From Amborella trichopoda (taxonomy: Eukaryota > Streptophyta > Magnoliopsida > Amborellales > Amborellaceae): 64,000 bases of DNA. The translations under genes were made by a program, and so were the position numbers. The number at the start of each line of letters is the position of its first letter. The stretch's first letter is position 1. Positions 46,582 through 57,240 of the stretch are shown piece after piece. The notes beneath the pieces are model-generated. The model saw only the letters and a program-made list of their open reading frames with translations. It did no database searches and was not told the origin of the DNA. Where the stretch lies: the NCBI RefSeq assembly GCF_000471905.2, contig NW_006498220.1, positions 853,410 to 917,409 on the forward strand, given 5' to 3'.

Positions 46582-49568
46582 TGGTTAAGTGCCTCAATCT
46601 CACCCTCCCGGTCGGGATGACCTGGTGGCGTAGTTTCGGGTTCGAGATGGACGCGGGACCTGAGATCGCTCTCTCAAGAACCGCCTAAGGATGATGCAGG
46701 CAGGAATACCAACTGGTGAGAGAGGAATTTGGGTCGTGTGGCGGGACTTACCTCACGTAGATCCGTGACATGCTCAGCCTAGCACGCATGAGTGCCCTCT
46801 TAGATCACGTGGAATGCCCCCCTGGCCTGTGGTCGGTTCAGAATCGCCTCCCTTGACCTATTTCTCCTTTCTTACAAACACACACACACATTAGAATACA
46901 TACAAGTGGGTCTGAGGACCCCACCTTGTCATAGGGTGAATGCACACATGTGTGTGTGTACTCAAAGGAAAATGGAAGAATTAACATAATGGAGTCCGTG
47001 TCAATTCGACAGCCTCACGACATCTTCTTGACGAGGGACTCTAGTACATAGTTTACAGTAAAGAAAGAAAGAAAAGGGATGAGATAGAGAGAGTGAGAGA
47101 GAAAAGAAAAGAGACAAGAAAAGAAGAAAGAAAGAAGAGTTTGAAGGCTAGTCTGCTTTTCACCAAGTACTTCAAAGAAAAGAAAGAGAAAGAAATTGAA
47201 GGCTGATCTGCTTTTCACCTAGTACTTCAAAGAAATAAAGAAAAAAAAATTGAAGACTGGTCTGCTTTTCACCCAGTACTTCAGAGAAATAAAGAAAGAA
47301 GAAATTGAAGGCTGGTGTGCTTTTCACCCAGTACTCTGATAATAATGTATAATTTGGAAAAGAAAGAGAAGAGAAATAAAATAAAAAGGATGAAGGCTAG
47401 TATGTCTTTCAACTAGTCCTCCAGAGAAAATGTAGATTTTAAAGAGAAAAGAGAAATGAAGACTGGTTTGGCTTTCACCCAACTCTTCAGAGATAAAAGA
47501 GAGAAAAGAGAGACGAAGGCTGGTTTGTTTTTCACCCAAATCCTTCAGAGATAAAATGTATTTTTTGAAAGAGAATGAGGGCTAGTCTGTTTTTCACCTA
47601 GTCCCTCATAGTGCAAGTGAATAGAGAGAAATAAAGAAAAGTGACTAGTTTGGCTTTCATCTAGCTCCTCAGTATAAAGGATTGAGACAAAAAGAAAGAG
47701 AGAAGAAGGCTGGTTTGTTTTTTCACCCAGATCCTTCAGAGATAAAGTGAATTTTTGAAAAGAGAGAAAAATAGGAATAAAGGCTGGTTTGTATTTCACC
47801 CAGATCCTTCAGAGATGAAGAAAGAAAAGTATAGAAAAGTATTTGCTTTAGAGAGAGGAAGAAGAAAATGGATGAGAGAGGGTGAAGGTTAGCTTGGCTC
47901 TTGCTAAACCTTCCAAAAGGGAGAAGAGCTGAAAAAGAATGAGAGAAGAGATGAGCAAAAAAGAGAGACAAGAAGTGAAAGAGAGAGAAGGAGTTTGACT
48001 GGGTGGCTAGACTAATACAGTGGCAAGACTAGCACAGTGGCAAGACTGACGTGGCGGCTGGTCTGGTGCGGCAGCTAGAGGGGCAAAGTGACTCAGATCG
48101 GCACGATGGCTAAACTGCTTGACGGCAAGAATGGCACACCGGCTAGACTGTCACGCCGGCTAAACTGGCACAACGGCTAGTCTAACGTGGCAGCTAGACG
48201 GGCACATTGACTAAGACTGGCACAACGATTAAATTGCTCGACGACAAGACTAGCACAGCAGCACAAGGCTCAGCTTGCCGTTTTATCAAGCAAGCAAAGA
48301 AGGGAGAGTGGAGAAGAGACGAAAAAGAACTAGAGAAGTGAAGAAATGAAGACCAACTTGGCTTTCGTTGAGTCTCCAGCTTGATTCGAGGCCTTTCCGG
48401 CTACCATCCGATCAAAAGATTGTTGTATTCTAGATGAGCTTGGGAAGGCGGTCGTTTTAGTCTCCATTTTGATCCATGGTTTGGAGTTTTGAATCATGAT
48501 CATAACGCGGTAAAATATGGGAAAACGTGCAACCTTAGATTTAGGATTCAACTTATTTCTCAGTGTTCTTCGTTAATTTCTTCATTGTAACGTGATGAGA
48601 AAGTTGTCACGATCATTTTGCAAAAAGAACGGCTCTATTTGATGCCCGGATGACCGTTTTCCAAATTGAAAAACTTTGGCCAGAATCTAGATTTCAGTGG
48701 CCGAAATTTTCCATTGTTCATCCATGATTTATGATGAATCAGACCGTCGATCACCAGCGAGATTCGACCTAGAGGAAGCTCTCAACCTTGTGGTCGTAAA
48801 GGGTCTGACCTTGCTTCGATCCAACGTGCGAATGCTGTGATGCAGGCGTTTGATCGATGATACATGTTGCTGAAAATTTCTTGCTACTTTTGGAACCTTC
48901 CAACAAATTTCTTTCTTTGATTTCTTTCGGCTCAGGTCATGTCATCGTGCGTGCCGCATATCAAATTGACCGGGTCGATGAGACGAACATGCTCCTAAAA
49001 TTTGGCCTTGATCCGACTCGAGATGAGGAAGATACAATCATGGAAAGTCTGCCCCCGAAATGGTGAAGCACAGTTTCCATTAATGGAAACTGGTTCATCG
49101 AGGGTGCACCGTAATAGTGTACAACCTACTTATTTTAGGTAATTTGATCCTAACTTGCTTCAAAAGCATTTGAATGGACCGAAAACTGGTACCCGACAGT
49201 TTTCAAACGTTCTGAATCCTACGGAGATGGTCTAGAGACCATTTGATGTTCTGATAATGATGTTGTAGTTCAGAGTCCATTTTCAGCATGATAGAGGCAG
49301 AATTTCCTTAAACTGTTTTCTCGTCTGCACTACCTAAAACTCGTCGAATTGTGACAAAACTTGGCAGCTGTTCTTAGGAGACCCTTAGGCACAATCTTGA
49401 ACTTTTTTAGGACATTATGAGACTTTTGGAAATTTCACTTCTGAATCAAGGCTTATTGACCTACAGCTTCCGTAGTCCACAAGCATTTGGGTACTTGCGG
49501 ACTTAGGTCACGAACTGCTCTCTCCTTATTCGCACCAGAGATACAAGTGATAGAACTGATCTCAAACA
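46582..49568 (-). repeat. 5' LTR of element B
   Basis: 2987 bases; outer end TCAAACA at 49562-49568 (TGTTTGA on the minus strand). Homologous to 7104-14010. It contains the hairpin array at 47140-47930. This copy lacks the extra purine-rich and AT-rich DNA found in the 3' LTR. Confidence 0.8.
47140..47930 (-). repeat. Tandem hairpin array in the 5' LTR of B
   Basis: About a dozen units of 50-75 bp with a GAAGGCTGG...CCAGATCCTTC type stem. One clear pair is GAGGGCTAG with CTAGTCCCTC near 47577-47608. It lines up unit by unit with 7650-8480. Confidence 0.75.
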
Positions 49569-51841
49569 GTAACATCATCAGCACATAATCAGTATCAACA
49601 GCACACACAACCTTGTGAAACTTCGGCATAGCAACATTAACAATATGCACTAGCTCTCGCCTCTTTAGTATAATAGCCTTAGCATTGCCCATAGCCTCCT
49701 TTGACTCCAGCTCAGCTACATTGGACTCACTAACATCTATGATGTCTGGTGGCTCGACCTCAGTACCATGCATGACAACATCATCAGCCATACCAACAAC
49801 ATCTCCATCAAGCATGCCATCACCGTCGAACATAGTAGCACCATCAACTACAACATTGTCAGTCATCTTAGCATCTCCATTAGGCAAAGCACCCATCACA
49901 GCATCGTCGCTCAACACATCCTTCTCCTTCCCAAGTTAAGAACTGAGCTTTCCATGGAATTCGAAGAAGACCTTGGGGCAAAAATTGCGCTATGTGGCTT
50001 TACAAGATCAACATCTCCAGCAGGCTTGTTCATTTCACTAACATTAGACGATATTTGAAAGGAATTATTCCTCTATTCGACCACATTTTTCTTGTAAATA
50101 AGTTGTGTTCTACCTTTAACAACTCGTCAACCTTCTTTTCCTAAGGGAAAAATTATTGCAGCAGTAATATTCTTAACATTGCTAGGCTGAGCCCTTTTAA
50201 CATTTGATGATAAGCTACATAATTCTAAGGTGTTGCCCCCATTCTTTTGCAATTTAGACACATAGTTGGAATAAATTCATATAAAATACCCTATTTGTAT
50301 TCTCATCCTTCGATTTTAAACCATATCTCCTACAAACATGACTAATCTAGTTCCATTACAACACAAATTTTGAGTTCAGAATGTGTTCTCAATTTTGTCG
50401 ATTTGTCCATGAAAATTGGCTTTTGCACACTAGACACATTGTGAAATAGTAACTCTGGCTCCCAAAAGACCATGGGAAGGTTTGGTAATTTGATCCAAAC
50501 TAATACTATATGTCTCAATTCTTTTGATGGTAGCGTAGTGGGGTCCTTATCCGAAAGAACTAAACAATTTTTATTAACAAACCAATGACCGCGAGTTCTA
50601 GCCACCTCCATTTCTTCATTTGTTTGAAATAATAATAAAAAAACAAAAAACCATCCTATAAGGAAAAATTTCAAACTCTTGTTCTAGTTGCCACATTCTC
50701 TATAAAATAACCATCCTATAAGGAAAAATTTCAAACGCCTGTTTTGGTTGCCACATTCTCTGTAAAATAGTTTTCATCTAATTCCACTTAGGTCTACGTC
50801 CTAGGAAATACCTCGGTAGGCAGTTCTCCAATCTTCCCATGCATTTTTTAGCTAGTTCTTCTTCAATCGAAACAAAATATTTTCTATCAATCACCTTAGT
50901 AGGAAGAACATCTAGATCATCAAAATAAAACTCCATTTTGAATGCCTTTCTCACCAAATAACAAAATCGATGTTCTACCTACATTCCAACAACTTTCGAA
51001 GGGCATATTATTTTGATCTTTATTTTGAATCTCTAGTTTCAATGGTGGAAATTGCTCCATACCGAGCACACTTATATTCACATATTTAGTTGCATGCCCA
51101 ATTGTGCACACATGGTAGAGGAACACCGCCTGCTACATCATTGACAACATGCTTTTGCCTGATATTCGAAGAGGCACCAACATCTGTTGTAACAAGTTAT
51201 TAGGAACCGGAACATCAGAACTTTGTTAGGCCTTCGAAGAGAAAACTCTATCATCGCCATTGCATGAAGTAATCACATCAGCAGTCGCAACATGTGAGAT
51301 CTCAATATCATCGCGCACATCATTGACACACTCTCTTCCAATATCAGATTTCATATCAAAACACTTGCCAAATTTTAGATCCCACATCCTATTAATATGA
51401 ACACCATCCCCTCTAGATCCTTCACAGATAGGACATCCAACAGTACGCGACCATCAACACGAACATCAAGAACTTTAACATCACGAACGTCAACACTCTC
51501 ATTGTCAGAAACATAAGCTACATCATGAAAAAAAATAGGTCATGAACACCTCCCACATTAGGAACAATAACACCAAAAAGATCATGAGCGTCAATAGCCT
51601 TACGATCATGACCATCAGCAATCAGAACATCAGCAACATTAACACAAGATGCAAAGAGAACTCAAGCATCAGCAACATTAACATCACACAAATCTTCATT
51701 AGATCCTGGAGATCTAAGATCTTTCGGATCTAGCAACATCATCACAATTTTCCATAGCAGTTAGGTCATGGACAACATTGTAACAATTTTCTATAACAAA
51801 TCCAGCAATATCATTCACTATGAAAACAGATTTGAGATCCT
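49569..51841 (-). pseudogene. DUF4283/zinc-knuckle protein remnant, LINE ORF1-like
   Basis: Minus-strand remnant. The part at 50342-50674 carries the DUF4283 signature: N-E-E-M-E-V-A-R then W-F-V-N-K-N, V-W-I-K-L-P-N-L-P-M-x-F-W and D-K-S-T near the end. It is followed at about 50240-50290 by a C-x2-C half knuckle in a Y-E-F-I-P-T-M-C-L-N-C context. Upstream text (50790-51090) has K-L-E-I-Q-N-K-D and F-D-D-L-D-V-L-P motifs. In plants such proteins are usually ORF1 of L1-type LINEs, but no endonuclease or RT was found here. The frame shifts and stops repeatedly, so it is dead. The C-terminal part (49569-49917) is acidic with D-D/D-G repeats. It is cut at 49568 by B and at 51841 by E. Confidence 0.65.
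50641..50760 (-). repeat. 60-bp tandem duplication in the DUF4283 remnant
   Basis: 50641-50700 and 50701-50760 are near-identical copies sharing CATCCTATAAGGAAAAATTT and TGCCACATTCTCT. The period is exactly 60 bases, so it does not shift the frame. Confidence 0.95.
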
Positions 51842-52351
51842 TGTAAGGACCCACCGTGCGTGACGAAGGAAGCCGCCATGTGTGATGAAGGAAGCCGCCA
51901 TGCTTGAAGAGGATGCTACCGTGCGCGTCACCGACGTGCGTGATGTCGCTGTGCGCATCACCGCCATGTATGTTGCCGCCATGCGCGTTACTGTCGTGAG
52001 CGTTGCTGCCAAGGAGGAAGCCGTTGCGCATGTTGCCGCCATGTGCGTTGTTGCCGTGAGAATTGCTTCCAAGGAGGAAGTTGTCGTACGTGTTGCCACC
52101 ATGCGCATTACTGTCGTGAGCGTTGCTGCCGATGAGGAAGCCGCTGTGTGCGTTGCCGCCGAGCACGATGCCACCGTGAGCATTGCTGGCGATAGTGAAT
52201 GTATAGGGCGATAGTGAATGTATAGGGCCGTTCAGAAACTTCTATGAGTGTCATGTGGCACATGTATGCCACTGAATACGACTTGTATGCCACTATATGA
52301 CACTTGTGTGCCCCTTGTATGCCACGTGCCTGTTGCCTCCCCCTCTTGGCT

Positions 52352-52357
52352 TATAAG
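52352..52357 (+). promoter_or_regulatory. Predicted TATA box of the E LTR
   Basis: TATAAG within GGCTTATAAGTACCTCC, followed by a CTCTCTC-rich leader-like stretch. Assigned by motif and position in the LTR only. Confidence 0.4.
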
Positions 52358-53429
52358 TACCTCCCTTCACACCCCTCTCAAGAGTTTTGCTCTCTCTCTC
52401 GCTCTCTCTCCCATGACCTCCCTTTCAAAATACTTAGAACCTCAAGCTTGAAACCATTTTGGAAGCTTAGCCTGTTGGGGGAAAAACTTGGAATCTTTGG
52501 TGCATGTAAGTGGATTTAAGATCCCATGTTTTATGCCTTGTTTGATGCATGTTAAACTTAATTGTTAAAGCATGAAAATTGAGTAAGGATATGGATGTGA
52601 TTGTGGAAAGATGCTTCTAAATTTTGTTAAGTATGCACTCTGTTTTTCCAGGATTGTGACTCTCCTTTGAGTAATTGTTTAAGCACTAAAATTGCCTTTA
52701 TTGATTATTAAATTTTGTGGGGAAGTACCCTTTGACTCTATTTTAAAAGGGAAAAGACCCCACATCAATATCTTTTTTTATTGGAAAGTAATAAGTCATT
52801 TGCCAGAACATGTCAGAATTGTGAAAGAAATTCCAGAAACTCTTCATGTTTTTGTATTAAATTTTTTATTAACCAAAACATATCAGAATGAACTCAAACT
52901 ACTTTTGAATGAAATATGATGAGTCTACTTTAAACATGGTCTTGAAATCAAAACGAAATTCCCCGTGGTTTATAAATTATACCCCTGTCTCTACAAAGAT
53001 ATCGTTGTAGTGATAACAAGAAATTTTCCAGAAACTTTACATGTTTTTGTATTGAACGGTTTATTGACCAAATTATGTCATAATGAGTTAAAACTACTTC
53101 TAAAAGAAATATGTATGAATCTATTTTGAAAATGGTATTGGAAGCATGATCAAATTCTTTGTGATTTGAAAATTATGTGCGTTTTTCTACAAGGATACCA
53201 CACTGGAATTTCATCTATGTTTTCCATAACTATCACATGTTTTGTGTAGCATTGTTTACTAACCAAAATGTCTTAGAATGAGACCAAACCACTTCTAAAG
53301 GAAAGATGAATGAGTCTATTTTCAAAATAGTTTTGGAACCATGATGAAATTTCCTATAGATTGGAAGTCATGCCCATTTTTTGGTAAGACTGTCACACTA
53401 GAATTTTTGCTCTGCTATGAAATAGTGAA

Positions 53430-53790
53430 TGCCTATGAATTATTGAATATGTATGGTTAAAATAAGACATGCTTTGAAATATTGAATATGCATGGTTGTA
53501 ATAAGATATGACCATGAATTATTGAATGTGCATGGTTGTAATAAGACATGCTTTGAAATATTGAAAGTGCATGGTTGTAATAAGACTTGCATATGAATTA
53601 TTGAATGTGCATGGTTGTAATGAAACATGCTTTAAAATGTTGAATGCGCATGGTTGTAATGAGACATGCTTTGAAATATTGAATGTGCATGGTTGTAATA
53701 AGACATGCTTTGAAATATTGAATGTGCATGATTATAATAAGACATGCCTATGAATTATTGAATGTGCATGATTGTAATAAGACATGTCAC
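53430..53790 (+). repeat. 38-39 bp tandem repeat in the E LTR
   Basis: About nine copies of TTGAATGTGCATGGTTGTAATAAGACATG plus a short variable end (CTTTGAAATA or CCTATGAATTA alternate). The regular unit opens long frames on both strands that are not genes. Confidence 0.9.
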
Positions 53791-54909
53791 AAATGTAATA
53801 TGAGGCACTATGCAACGGGTCATTCGTTGATAGTATAATGTGATATGATATGATACGAAAGTTATGCCGGCAGTTGAAATATTTGTTTGACTCTCGATGA
53901 AATAAAGGGAGTTAGGGTGCGAGTCATATGGGTGGATCGTGCCCCCCAATATATGTATAAGTGGCACTACACAATGGGTCATCCATTAATGGTGTAACAC
54001 CTTGCAGTTAGAGAGTAAATGATGGTCGTGTCTTGCAAGGCCACCACATATCAAAAGCCTCAAAGCGCGTTGGGAATTGTGTGTGTGTGTGAAGGTATTA
54101 CGAAACAAGTCATCCATATGTCATTGTCTTCCCTCCTGAGTAATGGTAGAAGTTCTAAACAATGGGATTGTCTTGACCAGATTGATAAGGCTTCTACTTC
54201 GGGAATAGGTGATATTAGGATTGCCTGCAGTTATTATATGTTTCCTTGAATTATTGATCTATTATTTCAATATAACGGTTTGATAGACTGTTAGCTCATG
54301 TGATATCTGATTTGTGCTTGCTCCATCATGAAAGAAATTACTCACGATACATTGCTAATAAAAAGAATTGTGATGCATGACCCCCATGTTGTAAAACCTG
54401 CATAAATCTTGGGGACGGTTATGAATAACTGTGTATAGGCAGGAATGCATGACACTTTGATCTACTTACTGAGCTTCATAGCTCATTCCTTTGACTTTCT
54501 CTATTGTAGAGTGATAACTCGCGATTTGAGGATGGATGGGTGGGTGATCGCGGTGATAGTTGGAGCTCCGAACTTGACAAGGAAGCTTCTGTTTGATTGT
54601 AGGTTTTAGATGGCAATTTGGCGATATAGTTGTTTTGTTTTAGTGTTATGTAATTTTGTTGGGCGTCTAGTGTCTTAAACATATTTGTAATAATTTGGAG
54701 CTCTTGTATATATTTTGATTTTAGTTTGGCCAGCTTTTGATGGTTGTGTTTGGAGTTTTGTTTTCTTTCATGGTTTGCTTTGATTCATTGTTTTCAAAAG
54801 CATTGAGCACACTCCCACCTGAGTGGCATTCGCTACCTTTGGTTGCGGTCTCGCACCCTGTTCCCTCCGACATGTACGTCAAGGGGGCAGGAACCGAGGC
54901 TGTGACAAT

Positions 54910-54924
54910 TTATGGTATCAGAGC
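54910..54924 (+). other. Primer-binding site of element E
   Basis: TTATGGTATCAGAGC two bases after the LTR end, complementary to the initiator Met tRNA 3' end as used by many plant LTR elements. Confidence 0.85.
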
Positions 54925-55019
54925 AGTCAGGATATGATTCTTGGTCTAGAGAATCTTAGAAGTATCCTTAGGGTGGTTTTGGATATGCTAGTAATTGGGT
55001 GTTCCTGTTATAGGTTGAG

Positions 55020-55440
55020 ATGACGATGACTCATGTCAATAACTTGACCTCGAGTAATGGGAACACAGAGGCCTTTGAGGCATTCTTCGAGACGCTTGGG
55101 GCTAGGACTCAAATGATGGACAATATGCCGGGCCCAGCTGCTTCTTCCCCACACCAGTCAAATAGTGGTTTAATTGAGAGGTTTATAAGACTTGCACCTC
55201 CAGCATTCTTGGGATACGGAGGAGTGGAAAAGGCTGAAAAATGGAGGAGGCAAGTAGAAAAGACTTTCGAAGTGTTGCATTGTTATGATGAGCAGAAAGT
55301 GAGACTGGGGACCTTTATGTTAGAAGGGGATGCTGAGCATTGGTGGAGTTCGGTGAGGCAATCCTGGGAGGAGACAAGAACTACGACAACTTGGAAAAGT
55401 TTTCTAGTGCCCTTCGGAACTGTGGCACCTTTGGGCTTAC
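55020..55440 (+). pseudogene. Gag region of element E (fossil)
   Basis: Retrotrans_gag-type core: P-P-A-F-L-G-Y-G-G, V-E-K-A-E-K-W, D-E-Q-K-V-R-L-G-T-F-M and G-D-A-E-H-W-W. Close to the gag of D. By family it forms the capsid. Confidence 0.85.
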
Positions 55441-55639
55441 CATCTTTTGACTAAAAGATGTGTTGGATACTTAACCTATGTGGTAGAGAATCGGGATGTC
55501 CAATCCAAGTTAGAAGAGATACCAGTGGTAAGAGAATACCAAGAGGTCTTTCCCGAGGAATTGTCTCCTTGCCTCTAGTAAGAGATATAGAGTTTGAGAT
55601 CGATGTGGTTCTTGACATGTCTCCCATCTCTAAAGCCCC

Positions 55640-56780
55640 TTATAGGATGACTCCAGCATAATTCAAGGAGCTGAAGGAGCAATTGCAGGAATTGTTGAGA
55701 AAGGGATTCATCCGACCCAGTGTGCACCTTGGGGTGCACCGATTCTGTTTGTGAAGAAGAAGGATGGATCCATGAGGCTTTGCATAGACTATAGACAGTT
55801 GAATCAAGTAATAATGAAGAACAAATACCCCCTGCCTAAGATTAATGACCTATTTGACCAGCTTCTATTCTCTAAAATTGATCTCCGATTGGGTTATCAT
55901 CAACTGTGGGTCAAGGAGGGGAATATTCCCAAGACCTCATTTAGAACCCGATATGGCCACTATGAGTTTTTAGTAATGCCGTTCGGATTAACTAATGCCC
56001 CAACTGTTTTCATGGATCTGATGAATAGAATTTTCAGACCCTTTTTAGATGATTTTGTTGTGGTCTTTATTGATGATATTCTGGTGTATTTGAAAAGCTT
56101 TGAAGAGCATGACCAGCACCTGAGAGTGATCTTTCAGGCTTTAAGATTAGAAATGTTATATACCAAGTTGAGCAAGAGTGAGTTCGGGCTTCCTAGTGTG
56201 GCATTCCTTGGGCACGTTATTTCTAAAGATGGGGTCGCGATTGACCTTTTTATGATTGAAGCCGTGCTCAAGTGGGGAAGACCAACAAATGTGTCAGAGG
56301 TTCATAGTTTTCTGGGGTTAGCAGGTTATTATAGACGCTTTGTAGAAGGATTTTAGAAAAATAATGCTCCCTCTTACTCGTCTAACCCAGAAGAATGTGC
56401 TTTTTGTATGGTCAAATGACCGATAGAAAAGTTTTCAAGAGCTAAAGAAGAGACTGACTACGGCTCCGATGCTGACCTTACCAAAAGGAAATGGGGACTT
56501 TGCATTTTACACTGATGCCTCTTATAAAGGGTTCGGATGTGTGCTTATACAGCGAGGGAAGGTCATTGCATATGCCTCCAGACAATTAAAGCCGTAGAAC
56601 AGAATTACCTAACCCATGATTTAGAGCTTGTGGCTATTGTATTTGCCCTGAAAATCTGGAGACACTAGTATTTGACCTGAAAATCTGGAGACACTATCTC
56701 TATGGAGTCCAATTTAAGGTATTTACAGACCATAAAAACCTTAAGTACCTGTTTTCCTAAAAGGAGTTGAAAAACCATCC
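55640..56780 (+). pseudogene. Reverse transcriptase and RNase H region of element E (fossil)
   Basis: RT motifs in order: [18 protein letters not shown]-x-G-Y-H-Q, M-P-F-G-L-T-N-A-P, and the catalytic F-I-D-D at 56066-56077. Then come F-L-G-H-V-I-S and [11 protein letters not shown]. RNase H text (D-A-S-Y-K-G-F-G-C-V-L, Y-A-S-R-Q-L-K-P) lies near 56510-56595. By family it copies element RNA to DNA. A short direct duplication of about 29 bases lies at 56643-56700. Broken. Confidence 0.9.
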
Positions 56781-56799
56781 CTTAAACAGTTAAAGGAGG

Positions 56800-57240
56800 A
56801 CGCACCTCCAAATTTTATTATAAAATATTTGGTGTCAAAATTTATTAGGATGTTGGATAATCTTTTCTATTTCTAATTATAAAAATTTAAACTCTAAATA
56901 TAGTTCAAGTAAATTTATAAACAGATATACAAATCTTGAAAATAAACAACCCAAATAATACGAATACACTAGTTTTGGGACTTCGAAATCTTGATTTTCT
57001 ATATCCATACATCGATGTTGAGATAATCAATTAAGGCTGCAGTTTTATGCAAACATCCTTCTAAGATGGTTTTGCAAGTTATTTCTCCTTGGAAGGAGCG
57101 GGAAAATAATTGGCGCACGGAATATAATAGTTCAGTCTCATTTCAAGGATTTGGGAATAGAACTGGCTTTCTTAATCGCTCCATGCGTTCACCTCAAATT
57201 AGGGTGCCCTTCTTGGACTGGTGCTTTGAATTTGACATCC
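56800..57240. other. AT-rich region upstream of the ZDP-like gene
   Basis: No element or repeat recognised. It should hold the promoter and 5' leader of the gene starting at 57241, but I cannot point to a specific TATA box with confidence. Confidence 0.4.

Larger units (their letters stand above)
7104..49568 (-). mobile_element. Element B: old Tat-type Ty3/gypsy element hosting C, D and G
   Basis: Composite locus. The minus-strand 5' LTR is 46582-49568 and the 3' LTR is 7104-14010. Both run TGTTTGA...CTAACCA in element orientation. The flanking 5-mers are GTAGC (7099-7103) and GTAAC (49569-49573), a target-site duplication with one mismatch, as expected for an old insertion. A primer site follows the 5' LTR and a purine-rich tract precedes the 3' LTR. 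The interior retains ORF1/gag-type text (33606-34648, 45138-46559, 16216-17090) and a 3' noncoding repeat region (14028-16215). I recognise no RT or integrase belonging to B. Three later elements lie inside it. Without them B would be about 13-14 kb. The two LTRs differ by roughly 15-20% over the first 215 bases by eye, so it is the oldest layer here. It is decayed. Confidence 0.72.
51842..54907 (+). repeat. 5' LTR of element E
   Basis: Runs TGTAAGGACCC...GGCTGTGACA, 3066 bases. It has a GC-rich repeat of about 15 bp (GTTGCCGCCATGCGC type) at 51860-52190, a predicted TATA box (TATAAG, 52352-52357), and a 38-39 bp tandem repeat at 53430-53790. Blocks at 53800-54000 (AACGGGTCATTC, AATGGGTCATCC) correspond to CCCATTGCGTAG units of the D LTR. 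Confidence 0.8.
51842..56800 (+). mobile_element. Element E: partial Tekay/Del-like chromovirus
   Basis: Plus-strand fossil. It has LTR 51842-54907, Met-type primer site 54910-54924, gag about 55020-55440, RT about 55640-56360 and RNase H about 56370-56780. Integrase and a second LTR are not recognised. Gag and LTR ends match element D, and the RT is of the chromovirus type. The right limit is approximate. It abuts the upstream region of the ZDP-like gene. Broken. Confidence 0.8.

Noticed and set aside
51882-52214. Plus-strand frame of 110 codons with V, A and M repeats and minus-strand partners
   Set aside because: A 15-bp GC-rich tandem repeat in the E LTR keeps several frames open. No protein family is recognisable.
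53571-53753. Repeated C-N-E-T-C-F small protein
   Set aside because: It is a translation of the 39-bp tandem repeat of the E LTR.
57151-57240. N-terminal extension of the ZDP-like protein starting at 57151
   Set aside because: Position 57151 is TTG, not ATG. The first ATG in this frame is 57241, directly before the conserved finger.
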